Shown: piece after piece, positions 10,280 through 21,713 of the stretch
Layout: every line of letters starts with the position of its first letter
Numbering within the stretch: position 1 is the stretch's first letter
Source of the DNA: Bolinopsis microptera
Taxonomy: Eukaryota; Ctenophora; Tentaculata; Lobata; Bolinopsidae
Length of the DNA stretch: 64,000 bases
Assembly: GCF_026151205.1 (NCBI RefSeq)
Contig: NC_087075.1
Coordinates: forward strand, 4,624,359-4,688,358
Direction of reading: 5' to 3'
Notes under the pieces: generated by a model
Told to the model about the DNA's origin: nothing
The model's database searches: none
What the model saw: only the letters and a program-made list of their open reading frames with translations
Made by a program: the position numbers and the translations under genes

Positions 10280-12310
10280 AGGACCAGTTAACTGAAAAAA
10301 AAGTTATCCTCATATTTTGACAGATTGTGACAAATAGCAAACTAAGCAACGAGTCGAAATTCCTAAATCTCTAACTGCTCTCTAACGCGTGTAAATAGCG
10401 TTTGTATTATTTTGGCGATGACGTCATAAAGTCCCTCTTGCGCGCAGAGTAGCTCGTGAGACTGTATTTTACAGGTAAAAATGGACATAATACAATCTTT
10501 TCCCCCGAATAACTCGAAAAGTAAGTAATTTAGGGTACATGTTGCTTCATAAGTTGTATATAAACATGGCCATTCTGCACAATTTGCACACATTCAAAAA
10601 CATTTAGGGCCTTCATAGCCCAATTAACCAGATACCCATAGTTTTGCATGATTTCTGGAACCGAAAATCAGTTTTTCGCCAATAACTGAAAAAGTAAGCA
10701 CTTTAAGGCATATGTTTGTTCGTAAGTCATATATTAATATGCTAATTGCGGTTCTTTTGCATCCTGTCTGAAGACTCCATCACGATCATATCGAAAATGG
10801 GCTTAGCACCACGCCCAAAATGGTTTTTGGCGAATTTATCGAAAAGTAAGGATTTTAGGCCATGTGTTGCTCAATAACTCCTATATAAACATGCATATGC
10901 GGCTTCGTTCAAGCCTCTATTTTGAAGTCTCTACGACCTTCAGAAGCAAGGGGTCGGTTACGTTATTGGGTCAATATGGGCGTGGCCCTCCTGGGTTTTC
11001 TCCACAGTCAAAAAAATGTCTCCAAACGAAAATCGTTTAATCATAACTTCGGGAAGGTCTGTGCAAAGTTTCGTGAGTATTAGAACATTTGCAGGTTCAT
11101 TTCCATAAATGTCCATAAATGACTGGACTACACAACTTTAGAGTTAACTTTAGAGAAACTCATAAGTCATTTATCTCAAATTAAGCTGTTAGTGTCCATG
11201 ATCAACCTCTGGCGACAATGTTTTACGTGAAATGTAAAAATCAGGAGTAATATAAAAAAGGTATTTTTAGATTAAAGTGCTAGCTCATAGTTTTAGAATT
11301 GTATAGATTAACGTTGGTCATTTAGCCATCTAACAATCGATCGTGCCGTAATATATGGCCAGAGAATAATAGGGTCTTGGAAATTCTATAGTTGTTCAGT
11401 GGGTCGATCGACTGAACACGTTTGCACTTGGTATTTAAACTTACCAGTAGTTTATTTATGTTATGCACCGATGATAATGCAATTAGGATAACAACTAGGT
11501 AAGCCGGAAGTCTAATTCAAAACACACCTCACACCGTACACACCTCCAATCAGTAATTTTACTATTTGGTAAACCGGGTATTTTGGCGGGAATTCTGTTC
11601 CCACGGCACTGTTCTGATAGAAGCTACTTCTACTAATGGTCCCAGAGGAACGGCCGTAAAGTAGCCAAACTTCTTGTCTCCTGTACTGGCAGACACTTGC
11701 AGATTAAAGTTAGAAATTTCGCTATGCTATAAATATAATTGCTCTCGGAATTGAACAAACTCCTACTTATCTGTATCCTTTGTAAATTCGTTAGAGTTTC
11801 ATGGACTGGGGAAAAATAATCGGTACAGTCTCCCTGCTTGTGTAATTAAGCAATGAAAACAATCCAAAATTATCACATATGACATAAGTTGTAATAGCAG
11901 AAACTTTCTAACGTCCGTACATTCACCCGCCACTGTTCAAGAACCTATATCACTGTTTAAAATCATGACGTGAGCACTGTACATCCAATCAGCTATTCCT
12001 TTAGTTAGGATGATAGCCAAAACTATAAGGATTTTGGAGAACTAGGGTAATAGTCATAATTCTAAAATTTGAGTGAGTTACACGTGTTTTATTGACGATG
12101 ATAAACATTTGTAATGTAAATTACGCTATGCAAGCGCGCACTGAGGGACTTTATGACGTCACGAGGCCACAGCTTATTATTGCAATAACACGCGTTACAC
12201 GTACGCTAGAGAGTTGGTTCTTTCGGCGATACGATTCTTTACCAGTTTGTCACAGCTGATTTAAATCTTAGCCAAATTGGAGACTACAAATTTTTCAGTT
12301 AACTGGTCCT
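10280..12310. mobile_element. TTAA-flanked TIR transposon inserted in the LINE, 2031 bp
   Basis: The termini AGGACCAGTTAACTGAAAAA and TTTTTCAGTTAACTGGTCCT are perfect 20-bp inverted repeats. Both sides are TTAA (10276-10279, 12311-12314), a piggyBac-type target duplication, although the termini do not begin with the CCC usual for piggyBac. Inverted similarity continues inward imperfectly, for example GATGACGTCATAAAGTCCCT near 10418 against AGGGACTTTATGACGTCA near 12145. No transposase frame is visible, so it is non-autonomous. Three to four degenerate copies of a unit of about 150-175 bp sit at 10508-11050. Confidence 0.85.
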
Positions 12311-12400
12311 TTAACCGATAAACCCCATCTCATCTCCGATATAAAAATTTGAGAACATAATATTCCATGTAAGTCCGACCATTTTGCAGTCTCCTTTACT

Positions 12401-14665
12401 TTGAAATCAAAGGTGAAGCGCATCAAATCGCAAAAGAGGGAATCTTTAAATTTTAAAAGAGCAAATTGGGATGCACTTAATGCAGACCTTGCAGATATTG
12501 ACTGGCAGGCAGAGTTCACTGGTAATATGGAAACATCATGGAACAAGTTTAAGGAAGTTTTAGAGCAAAGAACCAATGAACATATTCCAAAGATTAAAAT
12601 TGGAGGCAGGGCTCAACCTCCTTGGTTTGACGCTGAGTCTCATCAGGCCTGCCTAGAAAAAGAAAGGCTACACAAAAGTTATGAAGAAACCACGGACCCT
12701 TCCTGCAAGGCTGAGAAGTACTTTAAGTTCTCTAAAAGCAGAAGCGATTTTAAGAAAATTGCCTCCAACAAGATGGCATCTAGCTTTGAGGACGAGGATG
12801 ATGAGAATCTAATTACAAAGAAATTCTGGTCCTATGTAAAAGCAACATCTAAGAATACTCGCATACCTGAACAAATTCACCTAGAAGATGTACACAAAAG
12901 TGATCATTCTGACCAAGCAAACCTATTTAATACCTTTTTTCATCAACAGTTCTCATCGCCTAGTGATTATGATGTACATGTTGATAACACACTCACACAG
13001 GATGATATTGATTATGTATCTACCCTTTTCAGTTCGTCTAGGATAGTAGATATTCTCAAGAATTTGAATACTAGAAAAGCTATGGGACCGGATAAAATCC
13101 ATGGTGAAGTTCTTAAAAAATGTGCCTTTACGTTAGCCCCAGCACTGGAGATTCTTTTCACAAAGTGCTATGTATCCGGCTTCCTACCATCAAATTGGAA
13201 ATATGCAATTGTTGTTCCAGTACACAAGAAAGGCTCCAAGAATGACATTAAGAATTATAGGCCAATATCTTTGACTAGCTTAGTTATGAAAGTCATGGAA
13301 AGAATTATTCGAGATGAACTTTTGAGTAGATGTTATGATAAAATTGATCCTCGTCAACATGGTTTCCTGCCTCACAAATCTTGTGCAACTCAGATGGTTG
13401 AATTCTGCGATAGCCTATCCCTCTCTCTTAACAAGAACATTAGATCTGATATTGTTTACTTCGATTTTGCCAAAGCATTCGATTCCGTTAACCACGACTT
13501 AATACTATACAAGCTAAAATTTTATTATAACATCGATGGAATGCTTCTCCAATTTATGAAAAGTTACCTCTCCGGACGTCAGCAATGTGTAGTTGTTAAT
13601 GGGGCTATCTCTGCAACCCTACCGGTGTTGTCAGGTGTTCCTCAAGGGTCAATAATCGGACCAACACTTTTTGTTCTTTTCATAAATGATATATATTCTG
13701 GACTTTCTCAGGGCACTAATATCCTTTTATACGCTGATGATACTAAAATGTGGAGAGAGATATTCCAAGAGGAAGACCACCATATACTTCAAAGCGATAT
13801 TAATTATCTCATGACATGGGCAAGAACTAATAAGATGAAGTTTCATCCTGATAAATGTAAGGTCTTAGCTATACTTAAGAGGTGGTCTCCCTTAGATGGC
13901 ATTTTACCATTTACACGTTACACTTACTCTATGGGCCAAACTCTTCTTGATTATACAGATTCTGAAAAAGATTTAGGCATAATCATGACGTCTAATCTAA
14001 ATTTTAATAGCCAGGCCGATGCTCTATATGGTAAAGCTAACCAAAAATTTGGCATGCTTAAGAGAAATTGTCATTTTATTAATGATCTGAACAAGAAAAG
14101 AGTCTTGTATCTTACTCTTGTACGCTCAATATTCGAACACTGTCCCATCATTTGGCGACCAGCGTCCAGTAGCACTATCAATAGGCTTGAAGGATTGCAG
14201 AAAAGGGCCCTCAAATGGATTCGTAATGATTACGGTGTAAGCTATAGTGTAGAGGAAATCTATAATGCCCATTGTAAACAGTTAAATATTCTGCCCCTAA
14301 AGTACAGGTTTGATTACCATGATCTCAAGTTCTTTCATTCCCTAGTGCATCAATACCACCCATGCACCACTCTGCCTCAGTACCTTACTTTCTTCTCCGG
14401 GTCAAGCCGACTGAGAAGCTCACATCTTGATCACTTATCAGTAATATCTTCAATTCCACCTGGCTCAGCTATATCTAAATCTTACTTTTATCGAGCTCAT
14501 CTCACTTGGAACCGACTTCCTCTTTCCCTTCGAGAGATTATCAGACCAGGTGTGTTTAAAACAGAACTTATTAAACACATCTGGAAGGGACATGTTTGTA
14601 CTGCATCTGTAGATATTGACCCTAGTTCAGATCCTGACAATTCTTTTTCTCCAGACTACGGGTAG
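12401..14665 (+). CDS. LINE reverse transcriptase ORF (intact frame, 754 codons)
   Basis: A non-LTR reverse transcriptase with uninterrupted frame. Motifs in order: PPWFDAE in the linker (about residue 75); WKYAIVVPVHKKGSKNDIKN and YRPISLTS (RT0-2); DFAKAFDSVNH (catalytic Asp); SGVPQGSIIGPTLFVLFIND (about residue 410); LLYADDTKM (catalytic YADD, about residue 443); then the thumb and C-terminal region ending in a stop at 14663-14665. It fits the CR1/L2/Jockey-type superclade rather than RTE. The ATG at 12401 is only the first Met after the TGA at 12350; the natural frame begins upstream in the endonuclease. The RT half could still make protein but the element as a whole is disrupted. Confidence 0.85.
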   Translation: MKSKVKRIKSQKRESLNFKRANWDALNADLADIDWQAEFTGNMETSWNKFKEVLEQRTNEHIPKIKIGGRAQPPWFDAESHQACLEKERLHKSYEETTDPSCKAEKYFKFSKSRSDFKKIASNKMASSFEDEDDENLITKKFWSYVKATSKNTRIPEQIHLEDVHKSDHSDQANLFNTFFHQQFSSPSDYDVHVDNTLTQDDIDYVSTLFSSSRIVDILKNLNTRKAMGPDKIHGEVLKKCAFTLAPALEILFTKCYVSGFLPSNWKYAIVVPVHKKGSKNDIKNYRPISLTSLVMKVMERIIRDELLSRCYDKIDPRQHGFLPHKSCATQMVEFCDSLSLSLNKNIRSDIVYFDFAKAFDSVNHDLILYKLKFYYNIDGMLLQFMKSYLSGRQQCVVVNGAISATLPVLSGVPQGSIIGPTLFVLFINDIYSGLSQGTNILLYADDTKMWREIFQEEDHHILQSDINYLMTWARTNKMKFHPDKCKVLAILKRWSPLDGILPFTRYTYSMGQTLLDYTDSEKDLGIIMTSNLNFNSQADALYGKANQKFGMLKRNCHFINDLNKKRVLYLTLVRSIFEHCPIIWRPASSSTINRLEGLQKRALKWIRNDYGVSYSVEEIYNAHCKQLNILPLKYRFDYHDLKFFHSLVHQYHPCTTLPQYLTFFSGSSRLRSSHLDHLSVISSIPPGSAISKSYFYRAHLTWNRLPLSLREIIRPGVFKTELIKHIWKGHVCTASVDIDPSSDPDNSFSPDYG

Positions 14666-15244
14666 TGTATTTCTCTATTATTTTTGTTTTAATTTTTTTT
14701 TGAGGTACTCATCACGCATTTTTGCTTTATTCGGATACAATTTTGATTTAGTCTTTTATATTCAATTATTTAAATTTTATCGTTAAAACTTCATTCCATT
14801 GGAAATATTACAAATCAGCCAATTGTAATTGAGAATTTTTGGGTTGTGGCAATTATTCTTAAAAACCTAGAAATGCCTCCTAAGTTCACAGCTCATATTA
14901 TTTGCCCATTTTTCTCCTTCTGCACTTGGGGCCCAATGTAATTGCTCGACTTTTCATCAGGTCTCTCGAGGCTTTTTGTTTGGTTATTTGGGTGTATTGG
15001 TGTCCCCTGACTGTTATCATCGCTGTACACTTGTCAAGGCATTTTTTGGTTTCTCTAGTCCATTTTTAGAAATTCTATACAACATTGATATTGTAATAAA
15101 TTCTGATGATAATAATTGAAAGATTTCAATAATTCAATAAAAAAAATGACGGAGATATTTTATGTTGTCATTGAAAATTGTGCTGAACTATTATAGTCAT
15201 GTTATAACCATATATTAAACAGACAAGCTTTAATTTAGAGACTA

Positions 15245-16319
15245 CCTTACTCGGGAATATTATAGCGGGTTAATTTATGACTGGGAAAATTAATGACCGG
15301 GAAAAATATGGCGGACTTTCCAAAAACCCGCCAAATTATCCCGGTCATGTATTTACCGATGACCGACCTTTCAAGTTTTTTTTCAGAGGTCAACAAATTT
15401 TCAACCGAAATTTCTGTTTTTGTTACTTGTTAAAGAAGTTATTTCAATTTACAGTTATTGATGTTACTCAGAAATAGAAAAAAAAAGACACGTCTATTTA
15501 AAGGAAAATAAATCTAAGCAATAATAAGTCAAATCTTCATTAAACTTAAAGCGTATTCTCATTCTCATTATCGCTAATGTCCCCGCCATTATCATTATTG
15601 ATATCCCCCTGAGCTGCTGACCGTCAAATTCGAAGTTGTATTGTTGTCTTAACAAGACTTTCATTTTGTCCGCTAATGGGGCTACTGCTCTGAAGGTCAG
15701 CCGGAGCTTAATTTCCTGCCCACCGCTTGGTATTGGGGAACGTCTTGGGCCTTGGCTTTGCATCTTCAACTGCTCCAGTAATCAATCCACCATGGACCAT
15801 GAAATAGTGGCACAGTTTACTCACTTCTAGCGGGATGTGGCCACAAGTTACTTTAACGGGAAAAACTCCCTCTTTCTTTAGTCTACACACTGCACACGAG
15901 AAGCGATCAATCTTTAGAGACATTATTATTATAATATATATTATATATTATTATTATTTTCTTTTTCTTCTATAACATATAAATTGTTCTCTTCTCTACA
16001 ATTCACTGATTCATGGGGAAGAGAAGTGAGAATCACGGTCCACCCTGAAATCTGATTTCTATAACCAAATTGTGATTTTAATAACGAAATTATGGTAGCA
16101 ACCGCCAATAAAGTTACAGCCCTCCATCCAATGCTTCAAACGTCTTCTCTAGCACATATGAGACTTCAGGTAAAATATGATGATCACCACCCCCTTGGAA
16201 CCCCATAATCTGAGTCGGCGGGTTTTTTTTATGACTGGTAAAATTTTTGACCGGGAAAAATATGGCGGAATCTTCCAAAACCCACCATTTTATCCCGGTT
16301 ATAATATTCCCGAGTAAGG
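15245..16319. mobile_element. TA-flanked TIR transposon, 1075 bp
   Basis: CCTTACTCGGGAATATTATA at the left end is matched in inverse by TATAATATTCCCGAGTAAGG at the right end (perfect 20 bp). TA dinucleotides flank both sides (15243-15244, 16320-16321), as in Tc1/mariner-type insertion. A direct subterminal repeat (GACCGGGAAAAATATGGCGG) occurs inside both ends, near 15294 and 16250. The interior contains a short minus-strand Cys-rich frame (15708-15923), with no complete transposase. Confidence 0.8.
15708..15923 (-). pseudogene. Short Cys-rich ORF inside the TA-flanked element
   Basis: 71 codons beginning MSLKIDRFSCAVCRLKKEG and continuing VTCGHIPLEVSKLCHYF, so CxxC and CxH pairs that could bind zinc. 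It ends at a TAA, and only short fragments follow in other frames toward 15494. It may be the remnant of a transposase or of captured sequence. I do not recognise the family. Confidence 0.3.
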
Positions 16320-16321
16320 TA

Positions 16322-17682
16322 TTTAATTTATACTGGATTTCTTTGAGGCTTTTTAAGAGTTTGGCTTCTTTTTACAGCTAACATCCTTTAGTTCAAATTA
16401 TAATTTTCTGATATAATTGGAGTATTAACCCTTATCTTTATTAGGTACTGAAGATGTCCGAAAATGTTTTACCAATGATGTTATAAAGATTTTGATGGAA
16501 TTTTTAAACTCATTCGTTGTCTGACTGTGGGAACTATTGATTCTTGATCTTTGAGGCTCCATATTACAAAATGCGAATATTCATTATTTTCGTCTTCGTA
16601 AGTTTCTCACGTAATGCCCAGGATTTTATTTCATTCGTGGTAGTAATATTATCATTTAATTACTTAATTACTTAATTAATATTATCATTTGATTACTTAA
16701 AAGTTTAAATGTTTATAGTTAATTACTTACAATTTTCATAGTCTATAACTATATAATGAAACGAATCGTCTGCCCGCCTATTTTGAGTGTTTTACTTGTT
16801 TGAAATAATTGATCATAATCTATTTCAGTATGTAAGTATATGTAAAAATGTAACTATGCTCTTGATCCAATTTATCAGGGTCCGGTGGGCCTCCAATTTT
16901 ACACAATCGTGGAAGTATGGTTCATCTTAGGAGACTACCATTGCACCGATGATCAGTTTACTCTGGAGGAAATTTTACCGGTTATATTTTACCGGTTATA
17001 TTTTACCGGTTATACTTATACCGTCACAATCGCAAATCCTTAGTAACTCAAGGAATTATCAGTTACACTTACGGGTGACTAGTGGCATGTATGAAGAAAA
17101 TATGTTATATATAGTTTGATCCAAGAAATGTGGCTCTTCATTCTGCAAAAACAACTCTGATTTGAACGTACGGAGATCACTTAGAAAGTCATTTATATAT
17201 CTCACGTTTACTTTATATGAAGTCAGTTTAATAACCAATAGTTTTGGTTTCACAAATCTAAAGAAACGCTCGAGAAGAAGCTGTATCCAGCTTCTTTTCA
17301 GCTGTTTTATCGAACAAAAACCCTCAACTTCAAAACACAGTTAAATACAGAACCCCCGATTTACCGGGGAAACAGCACAGAACCCCCGATTTACCGGGGA
17401 AACGAAGACGGCCGCGTTAAATCAGCAATTCACACATGATATCTCTCTCTGCCATGAAACATGGTTAACCTTTCAAACTATAATTTAAAACTTAAACCTA
17501 AACTAAAAATCAAGGTTCTTGGCAAATCGGAGTTTTGATTTGTCATTCTATAAAAAATGTTTGCCCAAAAGTTTCAGCTGGACGGTTTTTTTTGTGGTTC
17601 CTGGGACTATGGACAACACATTCCTGTAGACAAACCTTTGTTACGAATTTGTTCACAGAAAAATCAACTCTTGCCCTAACTA
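16322..17682. other. Non-coding stretch with small tandem repeats
   Basis: Three copies of ATTTTACCGGTTAT lie at 16967-17025. A 30-bp unit containing the palindrome CCCCGATTTACCGGGG is duplicated at about 17346-17405. A minus-strand frame at 17059-17253 has some protein character but no partner. It lies downstream of the minus-strand gene at 17683-21713 and may include its 3' UTR. Confidence 0.4.
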
Positions 17683-20600
17683 CTATCTTTCTATGAATGA
17701 TGGCCCCAAAGAAATGGCCGGGATAGATGGAGACTTACTGTGCGGTTGCTGCAGAATTAACTCAGTGCATTGATCCTGTATTAGAGAGGCACTATAACAC
17801 AATTGAATTAAAAAAGTAAAGTAAAATATTATTAAAAAAGAAGAGTACTGACTGTGTTACCGGGAAAGTAGTCCATCTCTTCTCGTTGGGAAGACCATGA
17901 CTTTTCTGAGTTAGAGTCGTAATCAGAGAATGTTATTTTCACCTGCAAATTTAGAATATATGCAAATCAGAGTTCCTGCAAGTCAATGCTGTCCGAATTG
18001 TATTAATATTATCAAGCTTTACACAAATCTGAAGTAATTAAGAATAAACATCCTAAAAACCTGACAAGTCTTCAACGAAGACTGGTAAAATGCAATTGTT
18101 GGAAATAACTGCAGAGACAGATAGAATTAGAAAAGAGACAGCTCAGTTAGTAGGATACAATTTAACGATAAACAGGAGATAGAAAGAGAAATCATGTCAC
18201 GTACAGTGTTGAGACTGTTGTTGTCGATATCTTTAGAGTCATTTGCTCCAACACATTTTCGTTTTTTCAACCTGAAACAAAATGAAAATCAACCATTTGT
18301 TTGGTTGTTATATTTTTATGATCGGGTTTTTTTAATGATTGGGATTATCAGCTGATATTAATTTTTTGTTTTCTGACTACAGCAATTGCTCCCGGAGATG
18401 GAATTACAACTCTAGGACCGGATGAGTTGATAAAATAGCATTAGTAATGCTGCATTACATACATAATACTGGTAGGGCTGAACCGATTGGGCGACATCTG
18501 TCCGACAGGGAGCAGGACTATTGAGCGGTGGACTGTTGAGCGTAGGACTGTAGGTCGGTGAAGGTCGGAAGTAGGACTGTAGAGCGGTGTCAAATCGCCA
18601 GGGTAGGACTCTAGAGCGGCCGCCCTTATACAATCTCACAACATGAGGACTTTAGAGCGGTACGATCCTAAAATGAGGACTGTAGAGCGGTGGACTGTTG
18701 AGCGGTGGACTGTAGGCCGGTGAAGGTCGGAAGTAGGACTGTAGAGCGGCCCTCCCTTATAGATCCCATAACATGAGGACTCTAGAGCGGTACCCTCTTA
18801 TAACATGAGGACTCTATAGCGGTTAAAAATTTGAAGATTGAACACTCAACGAAGCTAAGTTATACATTGTAACTCGTGATTGATTATGGTCATGACATTC
18901 TAGGATGATAACTTTATTAAAGAGTCATGGAGTTAATGAACATTTTCATTTACTTATTATAAATATTCATTACTAATATTATAGTGTAACTTAATTTAAG
19001 ATTATTGGTCGGTCTCAACGTCTTCCAAATGATTGAAATATTCCCCTGCTACTCAAAAATGTAAAACGTGTCTTTGTTATTTTAGTGAACTGTTCGTATC
19101 AATGTGATTTCGCTAAGCAGAGTACCGATCAAGTTCGTGCAGATCATTTAGGAATGAGGATCGCATCGCGTGACGCTTTAGCGCCTACTAAGGATATCTC
19201 ATGTTCATCAATCTGGTGACGGGACTGATTCAGATCAGATCCCATCGCAGTGCGATATCTTGTTAGGATTTCGAAGGTATGGTATAAATATCACGGAGTA
19301 TCCAGTTTTCGTATATCAAATTCGATTCCTACTCCTCTTCTACAACTACCTACAATATGCAGAGTGTTAACAGTCTTTCTCCTCCTGAGAAGCCCATCTT
19401 CATCCGGGGACGAACAGCCGGCACCATCAACCTTGTCCTGAGCTGCAAGGATTTCGCTACGGAATTAAGGATGGAAAACCTATCCAAGACGGCCGTCAAG
19501 CTTGGCGATGTGTCCTGAGGAAATACAAGTGTCCTGGTCGCCTCTACACCACTGGAGATTCCGTCTGTGACACCTCACATTCATCCTGCAGACTCAACAA
19601 AGCGAAGAAGGTTGAGAGTCCCACTCCTACAGCTCCTGGAACCTTGGCCGACCTCCAACTGGATCCCTCTGCCATCGATTCTCCCTCAACGGAGAATCAA
19701 TGCTCGTGTACTACTAGCCGAGCCGCCCACCTAGCTGAAGTAAACGATGATCAGGACCTCGTCTCACACCTGGACATGCTGCGAAGTGATGGCTGAGGAG
19801 TGAAATGTTATTTTGATAGTATTTATTTTTCGTAATTGTTTGTAATAAGTTTTATCGATTTTATCATCCTAATATCACATGTGTTATTGATTACGAGTTA
19901 AAAAAACATAATTTTATTCAATGTTCAAATTTTTTGGAAGACGTTGAGACCGACCAATAATCCTAAATAAAGATACACTATAATATTAGTAATGAAATAT
20001 TTATAATGAAAATGTTCATTAACTCCATGACTCTTTAATAAAGTTACCATCCTAGAATTTCATGACCATAATCAATCACGAGTTACAATGTATAACTTAG
20101 CTTCGTTGAGTGTTCAATCTTCAAATTTTCAACCGCTATAGAGTCCTCATGTTATAGGAGGGTACCGCTTCGTTGAGTGTTCAATCTTCAAATTTTCAAC
20201 CGCTATAGAGTCCTCATGTTATGGGAGGGTACCGATCTAGAGTCCTCATGTTATGGGATGAGGGCCGCTCTACAGTCCTACTTCCGACCTTCACCGGCCT
20301 ACAGTCCACCGCTCTACAGTCCTCATTTTAGGATCGTACCGTCCTCATGCTGTGAGATCTATAAGGGCGGCCGCTCTAGAGTCTTACCCTGGCGATTTGA
20401 CACCGCTCTACAGTCCTACTTCCTACCTTCACCGACCTACAGTCCTACGCTCAACAGTCCTCCGCTCAATAGTCCTACAGCCGTCCGACAGCCGAATTAG
20501 GGATTTCGGACAGATGTCGGTAGTAAAATATGGCTCAGATTATATCTCAAATTGGAAATGTTACGTATACAAATTAGCAAGTATTAACAGTTCAGATCAT

Positions 20601-21713
20601 GTCTCTAATTGGAAATGTGTCGTATTGAAATCAGATCACAATTTCGGACAGATGTCGTTTTTTCTGGTACCCTGAGTCGGACAGATGTCGCTGTCGGACA
20701 GATGTCGCTGTCGGACAGGAGTCGTGTTACCGGCTGAACCATAATTGTTTTGACAAGTGATATGAATTCTGGGTTTTAATTGGTCAATGCTAGAAGCAAA
20801 TTAATGAAACGCTGTCACTCCTCAGAATGAGGTCTACCCTCTGGCCTCTTGGCTGACCCGTATCTGTAGATATTACAAAATACACGAAAAGTACCTCATC
20901 TCCTCAGACAGTGAGTGAAATGATCGGGACCGGAGAGAAACTCCAGAACTAGAGGTAAAACTGAGATCCCCTTTTACAAACACTCCGTCTCTTTTGCAGT
21001 CTTGTAGTAAGGGGCTCAAATCTGAAACAGAAACATGATTACAATAATTACAATGATTACAATGATTACAATGATTACAATGATTACAATGATTACAATG
21101 ATTACAATGATTGCAATGATTACAATGATTACAATGATTACAATGATTACAATGATTACAATGATTACAATGATTACAATGATTACAATGATTACCATTA
21201 TTACAATGATTACAATGATTACAATGATTACAATGATTACAATGATTACAATGATTACAATGATTACAATGATTACAATGATTACAATGATTACAATGAT
21301 TACAATGATTACAATGATTACAATGATTACAATGATTACAATGATTACAATGATTACAATAATTACAATGATTACAATGATTACAATGATTACAATGATT
21401 ACAATGAATTTTGTTATGTTGATTGCAATTATTAAAACGTGATACAGGTTCCTCGTCTTAAAATATGATTTTCCCGGCACCGGGTATTTTTTAAATATTC
21501 AAATGTGATACTACAATATAATTTTAGATGAACAGTTATCGATCTGAAAGTAGAAGAATCGCCTGCTAAGTGATATTATAGTTAATTAGTTATTATTTAA
21601 AAACCAAAGAGCAAAATTTCACCTGATAGGGATGAAACTCCTGATGTGGAGGTTTGGGAGGATCTAGCTTTCAGTGAAGAGTAAATGAAATCATCTGGAT
21701 CTAAAAAATCCAT
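17683..21713 (-). CDS. Five-exon gene for a Ser-rich 155-aa protein, unrecognised
   Basis: Exons on the minus strand: 21713-21623, 21021-20895, 18271-18205, 17942-17853 and 17775-17683. All have AG/GT borders and all phases agree, giving 468 nt and a stop at 17683. Exon 1 starts MDFLDPDDFIYSSLKARSSQ; exon 2 carries LSPLLQDCKRDGVFVKGDLS; exon 3 has the basic run LKKRKC, a possible nuclear signal; exon 4 has VKITFSDYDSNSEKSWSSQR; exon 5 ends SLGPSFIER. The product is polar, Ser-rich and probably disordered, without a signal peptide or membrane segment. The exon 4 donor was taken as ACA|GTCAGT because the nearer CCCG|GTAACA breaks phase. Intron 1 carries a 9-bp array and intron 2 a Mutator-like element. 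I do not recognise the family; further 5' exons are possible. Confidence 0.62.
18485..20731. mobile_element. Mutator-like element with long TIRs, 2247 bp
   Basis: Two long inverted arms (about 18485-19030 and 19930-20731) enclose about 0.9 kb. The arms match over hundreds of bases, including GGTCGGTCTCAACGTCTTCC against GGAAGACGTTGAGACCGACC. The arm interior contains degenerate tandem units such as GGACTGTAGAGCGG. Identical 9-bp duplications, GGCTGAACC, flank the element (18476-18484 and 20732-20740). Arms of several hundred bases with a 9-bp target duplication are typical of Mutator-like elements; foldback elements are the alternative. The right arm carries extra copies of GTCGGACAGATGTCGCT. 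It lies in intron 2 of the 155-aa gene. Confidence 0.8.
19446..19796 (+). pseudogene. FLYWCH-type zinc-finger fragment in the Mutator-like element
   Basis: The frame reads QGFRYGIKDGKPIQDGRQAW, then RCVLRKYKCPGRLYTTGDSV and a later His/Cys pair, ending at TGA 19794. The spacing of aromatic residue, W.C, C.GRL.TTGD and H fits the FLYWCH zinc finger, a DNA-binding domain frequent in Mutator-like transposases. The expected upstream part (KPIFIRGRTAGTINLVL) sits just 5' but in another frame, so a frameshift separates them. No transposase catalytic core is present. The downstream part is Ser/Thr/Pro and Asp-rich. Confidence 0.6.
21034..21410 (+). repeat. 9-bp minisatellite (GATTACAAT)n in intron 1 of the 155-aa gene
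   Basis: About 41 near-perfect copies. One edge lies about 12 bp from the 3' splice site of exon 2 of the minus-strand gene (exon border at 21021). The unit is divisible by three, so both strands stay open (Ile-Thr-Met, Ile-Val); these frames are artefacts. Confidence 0.9.

Larger units (their letters stand above)
9074..15110 (+). mobile_element. CR1/L2-like non-LTR retrotransposon (LINE), interrupted
   Basis: A plus-strand LINE with an N-terminal leader (9074-9655), an apurinic-type endonuclease (9623-10279 and 12314 onward), a reverse transcriptase (to 14665) and about 450 bp of 3' sequence ending in an AT-rich ATAATT-type tail near 15110. The endonuclease is split by a separate transposon at 10280-12310. 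Further damage is limited to one frame change near 9655 and one TGA at 12350-12352. Both outer boundaries are estimates. Confidence 0.8.

Noticed and set aside
21016..21480. Ile/Val and Ile/Thr/Met repeat frames on both strands
   Set aside because: Product of the 9-bp intronic minisatellite only.
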